Origin: Acidobacteriota bacterium
Lineage (GTDB): Bacteria; Acidobacteriota; Terriglobia; Acidiferrales; UBA7541
Assembly: GCA_003223245.1 (NCBI GenBank)
Contig: QHYI01000141.1
Location: forward strand, 1 to 32,951
DNA: 32,951 nucleotides
Direction: 5' to 3'
Below the pieces are notes generated by a model, which was not told the DNA's origin, ran no database searches, and was given only the letters and a program-made list of their open reading frames with translations. Positions 8,415-16,052 of the stretch are shown here, in pieces. Made by a program: the position numbers and the translations under genes. Numbering within the stretch: the stretch's first letter is position 1; each line of letters begins with the position of its first letter.

Positions 8415-8719
8415 ACTCGTTTCTCTTTAATCCGCAATTTCAAAGCCTCAATCTCCTGCTTGGTCATGCCTTGCAGAGCCATCGCTGTGGCCAGATACAA
8501 AGCGGGAACGTGTTTCATTTTGTTGCCGCGCGCCACTTTGCTACGGAGTTTCTGTACTTCTGGGTCAGCGCCCACTTTCAAAAACACTTCATACGCATCG
8601 GGGATGGACAGAGTCTTTTCAATCAGGCCATGCTTAACAAGAATGCGATGATACGAAGGTACTGCCAACGCAGATGGATGAGTCTGCGGAGCGTGCTTGT
8701 TTTGTTTTGGGTGTTTCAT
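8411..8719 (-). CDS. Small hypothetical protein upstream of a DUF433 antitoxin
   Basis: I took the ATG at 8717-8719 (102 residues) rather than the longer frame from 8839, because the extra N-terminus is low-complexity and unrelated in composition. The protein is basic and helical (YHRILVKHGLIEKTL, ADPEVQKLRSKVARG, MTKQEIEALKLRIKEK) with no recognisable domain. The stop overlaps the DUF433 start by ATGA, so the two were translated as an operon. The position would suit a TA partner, but it lacks a PIN or other toxin signature and I do not assign one. Confidence 0.6.
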   Translation of the reverse strand: MKHPKQNKHAPQTHPSALAVPSYHRILVKHGLIEKTLSIPDAYEVFLKVGADPEVQKLRSKVARGNKMKHVPALYLATAMALQGMTKQEIEALKLRIKEKRV

Positions 8720-8881
8720 TGCACTATGCTGACACGTTTTCTCAGTCCGGTCATTTCTTTTGGCGCTCCTAACGACCGGATTGTTCAATTGTAGACAGAC
8801 AGATGGTCCCGACGAGTGGTATGCTGTGTGTGTTTGCAATCTGTTTGGCGGGATTTGACGAAATCCTGACTTTACAATGGG

Positions 8882-8906
8882 GCGCCTCGCGAACGGGGCG
8901 CCCTTT
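8882..8906. terminator. GC-rich hairpin, possible terminator
   Basis: GGGCGCC and GGCGCCC form a 7-bp stem around a ~10-nt loop (tcgcgaacgg). On the plus strand it is followed by tttcc; on the minus strand no T-run follows. It sits between the small minus-strand genes. Its role as a terminator is weakly supported. Confidence 0.35.
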
Positions 8907-8958
8907 CCATTTAGGAGACCTTTCGACCCCAGTGGAAGAGCGCTCCCAGATAGACTTT

Positions 8959-9110
8959 TTAGAGGGATTTCTTGGACTTGGAAGGACGACCGCCTTTGCG
9001 TTTCTTCCGTCGAGCTTGCAACTGCCTGAAGTACTCAGGCCCGCGCTTGGCGATCTCCTCCCACCTTTCCGTCCAAGCTTAACGGCGGCGGGATCTTTTT
9101 TCTTCGGCAA
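8959..9110 (-). pseudogene. Short Lys/Arg-rich protein, frameshifted
   Basis: The frame from 9110 begins MPKKKDPAAVKLGRKGG, the start of a widespread tiny basic protein (KNPAAVxLGRxGG). A frameshift just after GRKGG moves the plausible continuation to another frame, which reads EIAKRGPEYFRQLQARRKK then RKGGRPSKSKKSL with a TAA at 8959-8961. The joined product would be ~50 residues. The family function is unknown; a nucleic-acid-binding role would fit the charge but is inference. It could also be a genuine short gene carrying a sequencing error. Confidence 0.6.
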
Positions 9111-9370
9111 AATTCAGAGGGTCTAGCTTTATTCTCCTAACCGTATTAGGCATTACGACCAATCAGATGGATGAGAGGCCTGCCCTTCTCGCTCCGAATT
9201 TTGTGACTGACGCTTTCGATTCAACGCCTTCCACAAACCGGGAGATTTTCATCGACCAACCAATGCAATTCGCTCAAACACTTGCGTAGACCCGCCTTCT
9301 CGGAAACACCAAAGACAGCAAGTACTTCATTGAAGATCCTCACAGCGAGCCTTGGCGCTAATGGCGTGAA

Positions 9371-9834
9371 TCAGCCAATACTTTGTTTCCGTGGCGTGCC
9401 GGCTCCCAGGTCATCCGAATACCCGGCCTCCAGGCGAGGCCATTGGGCGATCGGGCGTCCGCCCGGCCACACTGGATGCCAAGTGGGCGAGCCGCTGCTA
9501 GTCCGCGTGTAGGTGCAGTGTTGTGGCCAGCCCGTAGGCGACTCCTCCCACGACTCCTGCCGCCCGTAGACGGTCAAGTCGACCAACCGATAGCTGTTAT
9601 CCATTGCTTCCACACCGCGTGCTGTAGTCCAGTAGGTTTCGAACACCAGGTCGCCTTGTCGCAGGTAGCAAACGATATGCATCCTCCCGACTTGGCGTCC
9701 AACCAGAAGAGTCTCGAGTGAGTCCCGGGCGGCCGAATACCAAGGCATCTCCCAGCCCACGAATTCACGGTAACGCGCGCTCTCTTCATACGGGCCTTGG
9801 CAAAAGACGGCGAAGGTGACGTCGCGCGACTAAA
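9371..9834 (-). pseudogene. DUF899 family protein, N-terminally truncated
   Basis: From just after an in-frame TAG near 9835 the minus strand reads SRDVTFAVFCQGPYEESARY, then REFVGWEMPWYSA, VGRMHIVCYLRQGDLVFETYW, DNSYRLVDLTVYGRQESWEE, WPQHCTYTRT and finally RPIAQWPRLEAGYSDDLG. These are the characteristic blocks of the thioredoxin-like DUF899 family. The first ~100 residues of a normal ~250-residue member are missing and there is no ATG before 9760. The product is probably inactive. The upstream boundary lies ~75 bp from a broken tRNA, consistent with a rearranged spot. Confidence 0.7.
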
Positions 9835-9907
9835 TGGGTACAGCTCAATGAGGGGTCGAGTAGCACCGCCTCCTCGGGGGCCGACAACCGAGCCCGGAGG
9901 GCCATAC

Positions 9908-9940
9908 GGGCAGCGTTCTAACCAACTGAACTACGTCCCC
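9908..9940 (-). pseudogene. 5' half of a tRNA gene, probably tRNA-Asp
   Basis: Reverse-complemented, the sequence begins GGGGACGTAGTTCAGTTGG and continues TTAGAACGCTGCCC. That is a complete acceptor 5' strand, D-arm with A-box, and the 5' side of the anticodon stem. After the anticodon-stem position similarity ends: no 3' stem strand, T-arm (GGTTCGA) or CGTCCCC closing strand follows within 100 bases. The TAGTTCAGTTGGTTAGAA pattern is typical of tRNA-Asp. It is best read as a gene truncated at the anticodon loop. Confidence 0.55.
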
Positions 9941-10310
9941 AACCGTGGAATCAACGCGCTCCCCCTTTCTTGGATGTACCCGATTTTATGAATTTTCCCT
10001 GGTCCTGGAGGTCGTGCCACGTCAAAAAAAAACGCTCTGGGCGCCGGGTAGCGCGAAATTGTTGGGTAATAAGAAATGTAAATTTTGAGCGGTTTCTCAA
10101 TTCGCTCAGAAAGGAGCGCCCCTATTGAACAGTAGCAAATATATCGCCTATGCACGCCGCCGGGACGCTTCGTTTTTGGACTGGCTTTGCCGGCGCATAC
10201 CGCTTACGCGGTCACCGGCGAACAATGCTCCGCACGGCCAGCCGCCGTCCACACGCCCAGCAGTACGGCATGCGGGTCGGTCTCAGGCGAAACCGAACTC
10301 AACGGAAATG
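9941..10310. other. Intergenic region with hairpin-forming sequence
   Basis: No supported gene. A run of nine A at about 10023-10032 next to gggcgccgggtagcgc could act as a weak minus-strand terminator. TGAGCG...CGCTCA near 10088-10110 forms a short inverted repeat. Otherwise featureless. Confidence 0.4.
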
Positions 10311-10312
10311 AA

Positions 10313-10342
10313 AAGAGGGGAGAGCTTCCGCTTTCCCCTCTT
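10313..10342 (-). terminator. Rho-independent terminator of the TonB-receptor gene
   Basis: AAGAGGGGA (10313-10321) pairs perfectly with TCCCCTCTT (10334-10342) around a 12-nt loop. Read on the minus strand the stem is followed by ttttcattt. It lies 19 bp beyond the stop codon of the 10361-14335 gene, so the assignment is natural. A T-rich stretch on the plus side means it could act in both directions. Confidence 0.85.
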
Positions 10343-10360
10343 GTTTTGACTCAGGACAGG

Positions 10361-13300
10361 CTAGAACTTAAAGCGCAGGCCCAACTGAATCCACCGCGAA
10401 CCTTGAATCCGGTCAGCGGGAACGAGTTGCGTGTTGATGACGCCAAAGGTGGCTGGGTTCGTCGTATCGAAGGACGGATCCAGGAAGTTGACGTGATTGA
10501 AGATGTTGAAGAGGTCGGCCGAGAAGTCGACCTTGATGCGTTCGGTAAGAGATGTGGATTTGCCAAGGCTCATGTCCAAGTTCCAGAAGGGCAGGCCGTG
10601 AAGCGGACTGCTGCGGCCATCGTTGGTATCGCTGGAGAGCAAAATCTGGCGGAAATCGTTGATCGCGGCCGCCGGGTTGGAAAAGTAATTCAGGCCGGTG
10701 CCCGTTCCCTTATTTGCACCGCAGTTGGGGCCGTTGCCCCCGGAGCCTGCTCCTGTGCTGCAGATGCCTGAATTAACTCCTCCGCCGCCAATGGAGCCAA
10801 TCGACACCGTCGGGACCATGCCGGCGGTGATGCCGAAAATGTCGCCTCCACCAAAAGATTGACCGCTTACGGTGACGAGTTCGGGGATGCCGCTGCTGAT
10901 GCGCATGATGCCCGCCGTATACCAACCGCCAATGATCCGATTGACCGCCGTATGGCTGCTGCTCAGGCGATGCGAGCCGCCGATGGGCAGGTCGTAATGA
11001 TAAATGGCGTTAAACACATGCGGGCGGTTGAAGAAAGACGGGCCGTAGTCCAGGTTGAAGTTGAAGCTGGAGGAGTGGTACTCGGCGGCGTTCTGAACCG
11101 CGCCCACGTCATCCAGGGACTTGGAAAAGGTGTAATTCATGTCGAAGACGAGCCCGTGCCAATTGTTGTTGCGAAGAGTAACGACGAAGGCGTTGTAATT
11201 GGAATGGTCGTTGCTGTCGCGCATGAAGAGGTCGAGGACCTGAGTATTGTCGTAGGATGGCAGCCCCAAGGCTTCTCGTGTGAAGTCCAAAGTCAGGAAA
11301 AGGCTGGAAAGGTTGTCATCAATGAAATTGGTGGCGTTGCCAGAGGCAAGACACGCAGTGGAAGAAATGTTGGTGTTGCCAGGGCCGCAACCTGCGCCCA
11401 GACCGGGGAGCTGATTCTCAAACCAAGGTTGCGTGGTAACGGAGGTTGGGGCCACACCCGCGCGAAGCTGCTTGGCCGTAGCATCAAAGGCCTGAGCAAA
11501 GATTTGGCCTGAGGTCTTGTCCTTAAACATATAGGGAGCAGAATTGAAGTTGATGCTGCCGGCAAGGTTTCGGCCAAACCGCCCGACATAGCCGAGTTCC
11601 AGAATCATCTGTCCCGGCAAGCTGCGCTGAATGGTGAAATCGACCATGTGAGCGCGTCCGTCCTTGAAGTTGGGATCATTTTGGAAGCTAAGGAATTCGC
11701 TCAGGCCGTTGGCCGGTACGATAGGTGATGTGAGCGAACCCGGCAATGCCGGAGTTGGGATCGTGCCGTCGATACCGACGCGGAAGCTCGATAGTCCGGG
11801 ATTGGATGCACCCGCGGCCGCGTTGCATCCCGTTCCTCCAGGACCCGTGGCATTGCACAGGGGCGAATTTACGTTAATGGTCTGCGCAAATCCTACACCG
11901 AGCATGGGGATGATGACGCTCTGCACCGTGTTGACGCGATCGTAAGCGATGCCGTAGCCACCTCGTATAACCGTCTTGCGATCTCCAAAAATCCGGTGCC
12001 GGAAGCCACTAGAAAAGCTGGGATTCCAAGCCGCCGAGGCCCGCGGGGCCCAGTCGCCGTAATCAACGTTGAAGACGTCGGCCCGGCCGCTATCCTTGAT
12101 GGGAATATAGGAAAGCGTGGGATTGTAGGTGTTGCCTGCTTCTGCGGCGGCTTCTTTGGCTTGAATGTACTGAAGGCCGTTAATGATGGTATCGCCGGCA
12201 TCATGATTCGCGATAAAGGTCTGCTGCTGGTTTAGCTCGTGGGGCGTGGTCTGCCAACCGTAGCCCAGGCCGTAGGTCAGAGTGAAAGAGTGTGTCAATC
12301 GCCAGGAGTCTTGCACGAAGAAGTCATAGGCGCGAAGGGTTGTCCTGGCAATAAGCGAAGTGCCGAGAGGCTTGGGATTGAGGTTGCCATCGCGCACCGC
12401 CAAAATGCCGACATTGTTCACCAGGCCAAGAGCCGCCGCGTACAGGCGGTCCCAGTCTTGCTGGTTGGCGGTGGGAAGCGCTGCCGGCCGATCCGCTGCG
12501 GGGATTCCAAGAGTGCCCGTAGCTTCGTTGGAGTCGAGAGTCGCCACCAGGGAATTGACGGAGCCAATTACCTTATCGTCGCGATCGTGAATCGTAGGAA
12601 GCCAGCGGATGTCCGCGCCGGTGACGAGTGTGTGGTTTCCCTTGATCCAGTTCAGATTGTCGGCATACTGTTTGTTGCTGTCATAGATGGCCTGATGGCG
12701 TGCGCGTTGTGTGTCGACGTCTACGACGGTGTCGATCAAGCCCGTGGCGCCGAGACCGGGAGCCAAAGCGATGTCGCCAAGGGGAGTTTGCGTGCCGGGC
12801 AGATTCAGGTCTGCCGCGGAAACGCGCGGGCGAACGACGTTGAAGTCCTGGCGGCTGCGAATCCAGCCGGCGTGGAAACTGTTGATGAGATTATCCCTGA
12901 TCTGCCAGTCGAGTCCGCTGGTGAAACCGTCGCCGCGGATATCCGCAGCACTCGCGGCAGTGGTGGTGTTGTTGAGGAAGCTCACTTGTCCTGAACTCCC
13001 GCTGGAGTTGGGCGCAAGATCGCGGTGATAGAGGTAGCGGCCAAAGAATCTTACTTTGTCCGTAAAGTTGTGGTCCAGGCGGAAGTTGACGAAGTCATCC
13101 TTCAAGGGTTCGGCCACATTCGTCCGGAAGCCTTCGGTATTTACGTGGTCGCCGACGTTGGGATCGTTGCCCGTAGGCATCATGTTCCAGAGTTGCTGGA
13201 CAGTCGGACTGATGCCGATGCCGCGCGGATCACAAGGCAAGTTGCCGGATGCACCGCAGGCCATCGAGGTCGCCAGGTTATACTGCACGCCGCCAAAAGT

Positions 13301-14335
13301 CAGAATCCCATTGCGCAGGGTACTGGTCGGGACGATGCGTTCCACTTCGACAGACTGGGGGAAGCGGCGGAGTTCATAGTTTCCGAAGAAAAAGGTCTTG
13401 TCCTTTTTGAGCGGACCCCCGAAGGTAACGCCGCCGCGGTTGTCGTGCTGCGGCTGCTTGGGAGTGAAGTCCTTGCCGGAACCATCCGGTGTGTGCCCGT
13501 TGTCCCAGGTATTGGCATTGAGAGCGGAATTCTGGTGGTACCAATAAACCGCTCCGTGAAAGTCGTTTGAGCCGGTCTTGCTGATGACGTTGATCTGGCC
13601 GCCCTCGGCGCGTTGGAAGGAAGCGTTGTTATTGGTGACGCCTACGCGGAATTCGGAAACGGTTTCCACGCTGATCGGAATAATCGGGGCTTCATTCCCT
13701 CCGCCGGCGATGACGTTATCCGTAATATCGATGCCGTCGAGGTTGAAAGCGTTCTGATCGCTGCGCGCGCCAGCAATGGTGCCGCCGGTGTTTCCAAAGT
13801 CTCCGCCATTGCTGCTTGCGAAGGGAGTGGACATCGGTTGCAGGGTGAGCAATTCACGAGAGTCGCGCCCGAGCGTTGGAAGAGTCATCAATTCGTTTTC
13901 GCCAACCACGTTTCCGACGACCGCGTCAACCGTCTGCAATTCGGCAGAGGCCCCCGCGGACACTTCCACGATCTCCTTGCCAGAACTGACTTGGAGTTTT
14001 GCGTCATAGGTATAGCTCTTGCTGACGTCGAACTTGATATTGGAGAAGGTTATGGTTGCGAAGCCCGCCTTTGAGATTTTAAGTGTGTAAGTTCCCGGAG
14101 TGACGCTCGGAAAAACGTACTGGCCAGAAGCGTTGGTGGTCACCGACTTGGTTTCGTTCGTCGCAGCATTGGTCAGTTCTGCAGTCGCATCCGGAACGAC
14201 TGCCCCGCCGGGGTCGGTTACAGTTCCCAAAACAAGTGCCGTGTCGGCCGTTTGCGCCCAGGCTGGTGCAGCCGAAAGAAGCGCAGCCGACAGGACAAAA
14301 GTTCCCGCGATGAAAAGATTCTTGAAGATTTTCAT
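10361..14335 (-). CDS. Oar-like TonB-dependent outer-membrane receptor with carboxypeptidase-regulatory-like domain
   Basis: The protein has 1324 residues. A signal peptide (1-28, ending PAWAQ) precedes a carboxypeptidase-regulatory-like beta-sandwich at about 33-115 (LGTVTDPGGAVVPDATAELT, TNASGQYVFPSVTPGTYTL). Next is a plug domain (ELMTLPTLGRDSRELLTLQP, NAFNLDGIDITDN), then a ~1000-residue beta-barrel. The last residues, GSRWIQLGLRFKF, end in the aromatic residue expected of an outer-membrane barrel. This Oar-type architecture is the expanded acidobacterial TonB receptor class, thought to import oligosaccharides or other large ligands. The specific ligand is unknown. It is monocistronic with its own terminator; a long leader of ~240 nt separates it from the candidate promoter. 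Confidence 0.95.
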   Translation of the reverse strand: MKIFKNLFIAGTFVLSAALLSAAPAWAQTADTALVLGTVTDPGGAVVPDATAELTNAATNETKSVTTNASGQYVFPSVTPGTYTLKISKAGFATITFSNIKFDVSKSYTYDAKLQVSSGKEIVEVSAGASAELQTVDAVVGNVVGENELMTLPTLGRDSRELLTLQPMSTPFASSNGGDFGNTGGTIAGARSDQNAFNLDGIDITDNVIAGGGNEAPIIPISVETVSEFRVGVTNNNASFQRAEGGQINVISKTGSNDFHGAVYWYHQNSALNANTWDNGHTPDGSGKDFTPKQPQHDNRGGVTFGGPLKKDKTFFFGNYELRRFPQSVEVERIVPTSTLRNGILTFGGVQYNLATSMACGASGNLPCDPRGIGISPTVQQLWNMMPTGNDPNVGDHVNTEGFRTNVAEPLKDDFVNFRLDHNFTDKVRFFGRYLYHRDLAPNSSGSSGQVSFLNNTTTAASAADIRGDGFTSGLDWQIRDNLINSFHAGWIRSRQDFNVVRPRVSAADLNLPGTQTPLGDIALAPGLGATGLIDTVVDVDTQRARHQAIYDSNKQYADNLNWIKGNHTLVTGADIRWLPTIHDRDDKVIGSVNSLVATLDSNEATGTLGIPAADRPAALPTANQQDWDRLYAAALGLVNNVGILAVRDGNLNPKPLGTSLIARTTLRAYDFFVQDSWRLTHSFTLTYGLGYGWQTTPHELNQQQTFIANHDAGDTIINGLQYIQAKEAAAEAGNTYNPTLSYIPIKDSGRADVFNVDYGDWAPRASAAWNPSFSSGFRHRIFGDRKTVIRGGYGIAYDRVNTVQSVIIPMLGVGFAQTINVNSPLCNATGPGGTGCNAAAGASNPGLSSFRVGIDGTIPTPALPGSLTSPIVPANGLSEFLSFQNDPNFKDGRAHMVDFTIQRSLPGQMILELGYVGRFGRNLAGSINFNSAPYMFKDKTSGQIFAQAFDATAKQLRAGVAPTSVTTQPWFENQLPGLGAGCGPGNTNISSTACLASGNATNFIDDNLSSLFLTLDFTREALGLPSYDNTQVLDLFMRDSNDHSNYNAFVVTLRNNNWHGLVFDMNYTFSKSLDDVGAVQNAAEYHSSSFNFNLDYGPSFFNRPHVFNAIYHYDLPIGGSHRLSSSHTAVNRIIGGWYTAGIMRISSGIPELVTVSGQSFGGGDIFGITAGMVPTVSIGSIGGGGVNSGICSTGAGSGGNGPNCGANKGTGTGLNYFSNPAAAINDFRQILLSSDTNDGRSSPLHGLPFWNLDMSLGKSTSLTERIKVDFSADLFNIFNHVNFLDPSFDTTNPATFGVINTQLVPADRIQGSRWIQLGLRFKF

Positions 14336-14573
14336 GATGCCTCCGCCCCGCGAAAACTAAATGAGTTGGCGACGTGGGAGGAAGCCTGGCAGGCTTGCGC
14401 CCTGAAAACGCGAAACCTGCGTGACCCCTTTGCAACGAAAATCTCTCGGGGAGCAAACGAAAGGAATTTGCGCGAAACACACACCCGCATTAGGAATAGG
14501 AATGGACTTGCAACCCGAGAGAGACGGTGCTTTTGGTTCACTCGCAGACCCACTCTCACAAACTGTGGGTGAG

Positions 14574-14603
14574 CAAATACACCGACTTGCGGACGGCTGT
14601 CAA
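14574..14603 (-). promoter_or_regulatory. Candidate sigma-70 promoter of the TonB-receptor gene
   Basis: On the minus strand a perfect TTGACA (complement of 14598-14603) is followed after 18 bases by TATTTG (complement of 14574-14579). This gives a leader of about 230 nt. The -10 match is weak, so this is a candidate only. Confidence 0.45.
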
Positions 14604-14605
14604 CA

Positions 14606-14629
14606 ACTAATTTGCCGACTAATTTGCCG
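14606..14629 (-). repeat. 12-bp perfect tandem repeat next to the -35 element
   Basis: ACTAATTTGCCG occurs twice back to back at 14606-14617 and 14618-14629, immediately upstream (in the direction of transcription) of the TTGACA candidate. Its position suits an activator site with two direct half-sites; no regulator can be assigned. Confidence 0.5.
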
Positions 14630-14641
14630 AATCCAAAGAAC

Positions 14642-14684
14642 GGAAACGTTTGTTGGCTTGGGGAAAGAGAGGCGGAAGCGTTTG
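14642..14684 (-). promoter_or_regulatory. Two LacI-type operator candidates upstream of the TonB-receptor promoter
   Basis: GGAAACGTTTG (14642-14652) and GGAAGCGTTTG (around 14673-14683) are spaced ~31 bp apart. Both match AANCGNTT with a central CpG, the core used by LacI/GalR repressors. The same core is present between GH51 and GH39. The LacI protein at 27453-28571 is the obvious candidate binder. This is inference from position and motif. Confidence 0.4.
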
Positions 14685-14760
14685 CAGATGAATGTCAAGC
14701 TGCAAACATAACAGGCGGCGAGACTTGCGGGATTAAATCCGCGCAATCGAAGGGCGCCAC

Positions 14761-14778
14761 ATGAAACATGCGTTTCAT
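14761..14778. repeat. Perfect 7-bp inverted repeat
   Basis: ATGAAAC-ATGC-GTTTCAT is a perfect dyad with a 4-nt spacer, in the gap between the receptor leader and the beta-propeller remnant. It looks like a regulator binding site, but no flanking promoter was recognised. Confidence 0.4.
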
Positions 14779-14849
14779 AAGAAGGTAGAGCGAAAAGGGG
14801 GCGGCAGCTCCTGGCGCCACCCCTCGCGAAACAGTCCCCGGAGCAAAAC

Positions 14850-15050
14850 CTATTTGCCGACAACCACGATGACAAACGAATTCGCCTTCATTTTGCCCCG
14901 GCGCTCTCCGGGGGCGGGAGGATCAAAATCCGCTGCGGGCATGAAGATGTTGTGCGTTTTTAAATCCAGGCCCATGGTGCGCGCGCTCCGTTTTGTCGGA
15001 ACGTTCTCGACCACGGTGTATTTGTCCGGCGAATCTTCGTGGTTGGATTT
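14850..15050 (-). pseudogene. YncE/YVTN-type beta-propeller protein, C-terminal remnant
   Basis: The minus strand reads HEDSPDKYTVVENVPTKRSA, then ARTMGLDLKTHNIFMPAADF, a Pro-rich loop, and SFVIVVVGK with a TAG at 14850-14852. These are the closing blade and tail motifs of acidobacterial YncE-like propeller proteins. An in-frame TAA at 15051-15053 cuts the frame. The sequence beyond it shows only faint continuation (about AAALLFESG) in another phase. The rest of a normal ~330-residue protein is absent, so this is a dead fragment of 66 codons. Confidence 0.72.
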
Positions 15051-15203
15051 TTATTCGTTCCGCTCACAATGGCTGCCTATGTCGGCCTGCCGGATTCGAA
15101 AAGCAACGCTGCGGCCGGCTTGATAAACTTTACGCGCAATCAACCGATCGCGCGACAGCTCGTGGACGGGCCTTGTCGTGATGGACTATTCAAGAAAAGA
15201 GAA

Positions 15204-15240
15204 CGCGGGAATCCGGGTAACGCCCTCCCGGATTCCCGCG
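15204..15240 (-). terminator. Strong rho-independent terminator
   Basis: CGCGGGAATCCGGG (15204-15217) and CCCGGATTCCCGCG (15227-15240) form a perfect 14-bp stem with a 9-nt loop. On the minus strand it is followed by ttctcttttcttg. It lies about 30 bp after the stop codon of the 15272-15715 gene. Confidence 0.88.
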
Positions 15241-15271
15241 TGGGGTTGTCCTCGTTCGGGGGGGCGAGGCA

Positions 15272-15715
15272 CTAGGGCTTGGGCGGGATAAGACGTGCAA
15301 CAATCGTGACACGGTCAGGCTTCTCGTTGCGGGCTCCCAGAGCCTGCTCTTTTTCTTTAGCAGATTTTGTCAGCGCACGTCCGCGAGTACTGCCTGCGGT
15401 CCAGACTTGCGCGAGAAAATAGTGGTTGCCATAGCGGTGGAAGATCAGCTTGGTTTGCGTTTGCGGTGCGTTCACCGACGCGGCGAACGTCATCACAATC
15501 GTGGCTTCGTTTCCGTCCGTGCTTCGGACCAGCAGTGCGGAAGAGTCATCGTTCATTCTCTGCACTTTGTACTCACCGGCCGGGAGCGTCATCTGCCCCG
15601 CTGTGAATTGAAATGGAATACTCGCGAGTACGGGCTCCTGCGCTCGGGCGTCCTGGATTGTTGCCAGCAAGGCCAGCCCTAAGAACCCTGTGATTCTGTA
15701 TACCGTGTTCTTCAT
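15272..15715 (-). CDS. Small secreted conserved protein of unknown function
   Basis: The ATG at 15713-15715 is preceded by AGGAGG with a 5-base spacer, which fixes the start. The 147-residue protein has a signal peptide of ~25 residues (GFLGLALLATIQDARA, then QEP). It contains one predicted beta domain with blocks IPFQFTAGQMTLPAGEYKV, SALLVRSTDGNEATIVMTF and TKLIFHRYGNHYFLAQVW. I recognise this pattern as a recurrent acidobacterial secreted protein with no known activity. The C-terminal part is basic. It is monocistronic with a strong terminator, so it is likely expressed independently and exported to the periplasm. Confidence 0.85.
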   Translation of the reverse strand: MKNTVYRITGFLGLALLATIQDARAQEPVLASIPFQFTAGQMTLPAGEYKVQRMNDDSSALLVRSTDGNEATIVMTFAASVNAPQTQTKLIFHRYGNHYFLAQVWTAGSTRGRALTKSAKEKEQALGARNEKPDRVTIVARLIPPKP

Positions 15716-16052
15716 GGAATCCTCCTGTTTGCTAACTTCAGCGCCGTTCTAGATCACCCAGCTTGAGCCCCTCTTACCTGAACCTGCGCTGTTATGCCGC
15801 ACACTCTTGCGCATTTCTGGATGGATGACAATGCACTGCGGGTGAACTGCAAGGCAACTTTAAGTCGTCAGCAAAGTCCACATGGATAGCGGGTTTGCCC
15901 TCGGGGAAAAGCTTGCGCCATGTGCCCAGAAGATAGTCCAGTTCCCTTGCGGGTCGTAAGGCAAAGGAAAATTGCAAGGGCTGAGTTAGTCGCCAAGTCC
16001 CGGCTTACCAGGAATCAGCCGTACGTGGGATAATCGTACCGGGCTTCCTTCT
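15716..16052. other. Divergent intergenic region, 337 bp
   Basis: This holds the leaders of the minus-strand secreted protein and the plus-strand NHL protein. A minus-strand frame at 15792-15977 (containing ELDYLLGTWRKLFPEG) has no recognisable homology, and I do not call it. No clear promoter was resolved. Confidence 0.4.

Noticed and set aside
10022-10055. A9 tract beside a GC-rich dyad as a second minus-strand terminator
   Set aside because: The stem is only about four base pairs with a long loop, and no gene ends nearby.
12239-14074. Several long plus-strand frames inside the TonB-receptor gene
   Set aside because: They are antisense shadows caused by the codon bias of a 4-kb minus-strand gene with a clear domain structure.
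15792-15977. 61-codon minus-strand frame in the 15.7-16.0 kb gap
   Set aside because: No start signal and no recognisable family; it overlaps the likely promoter region.
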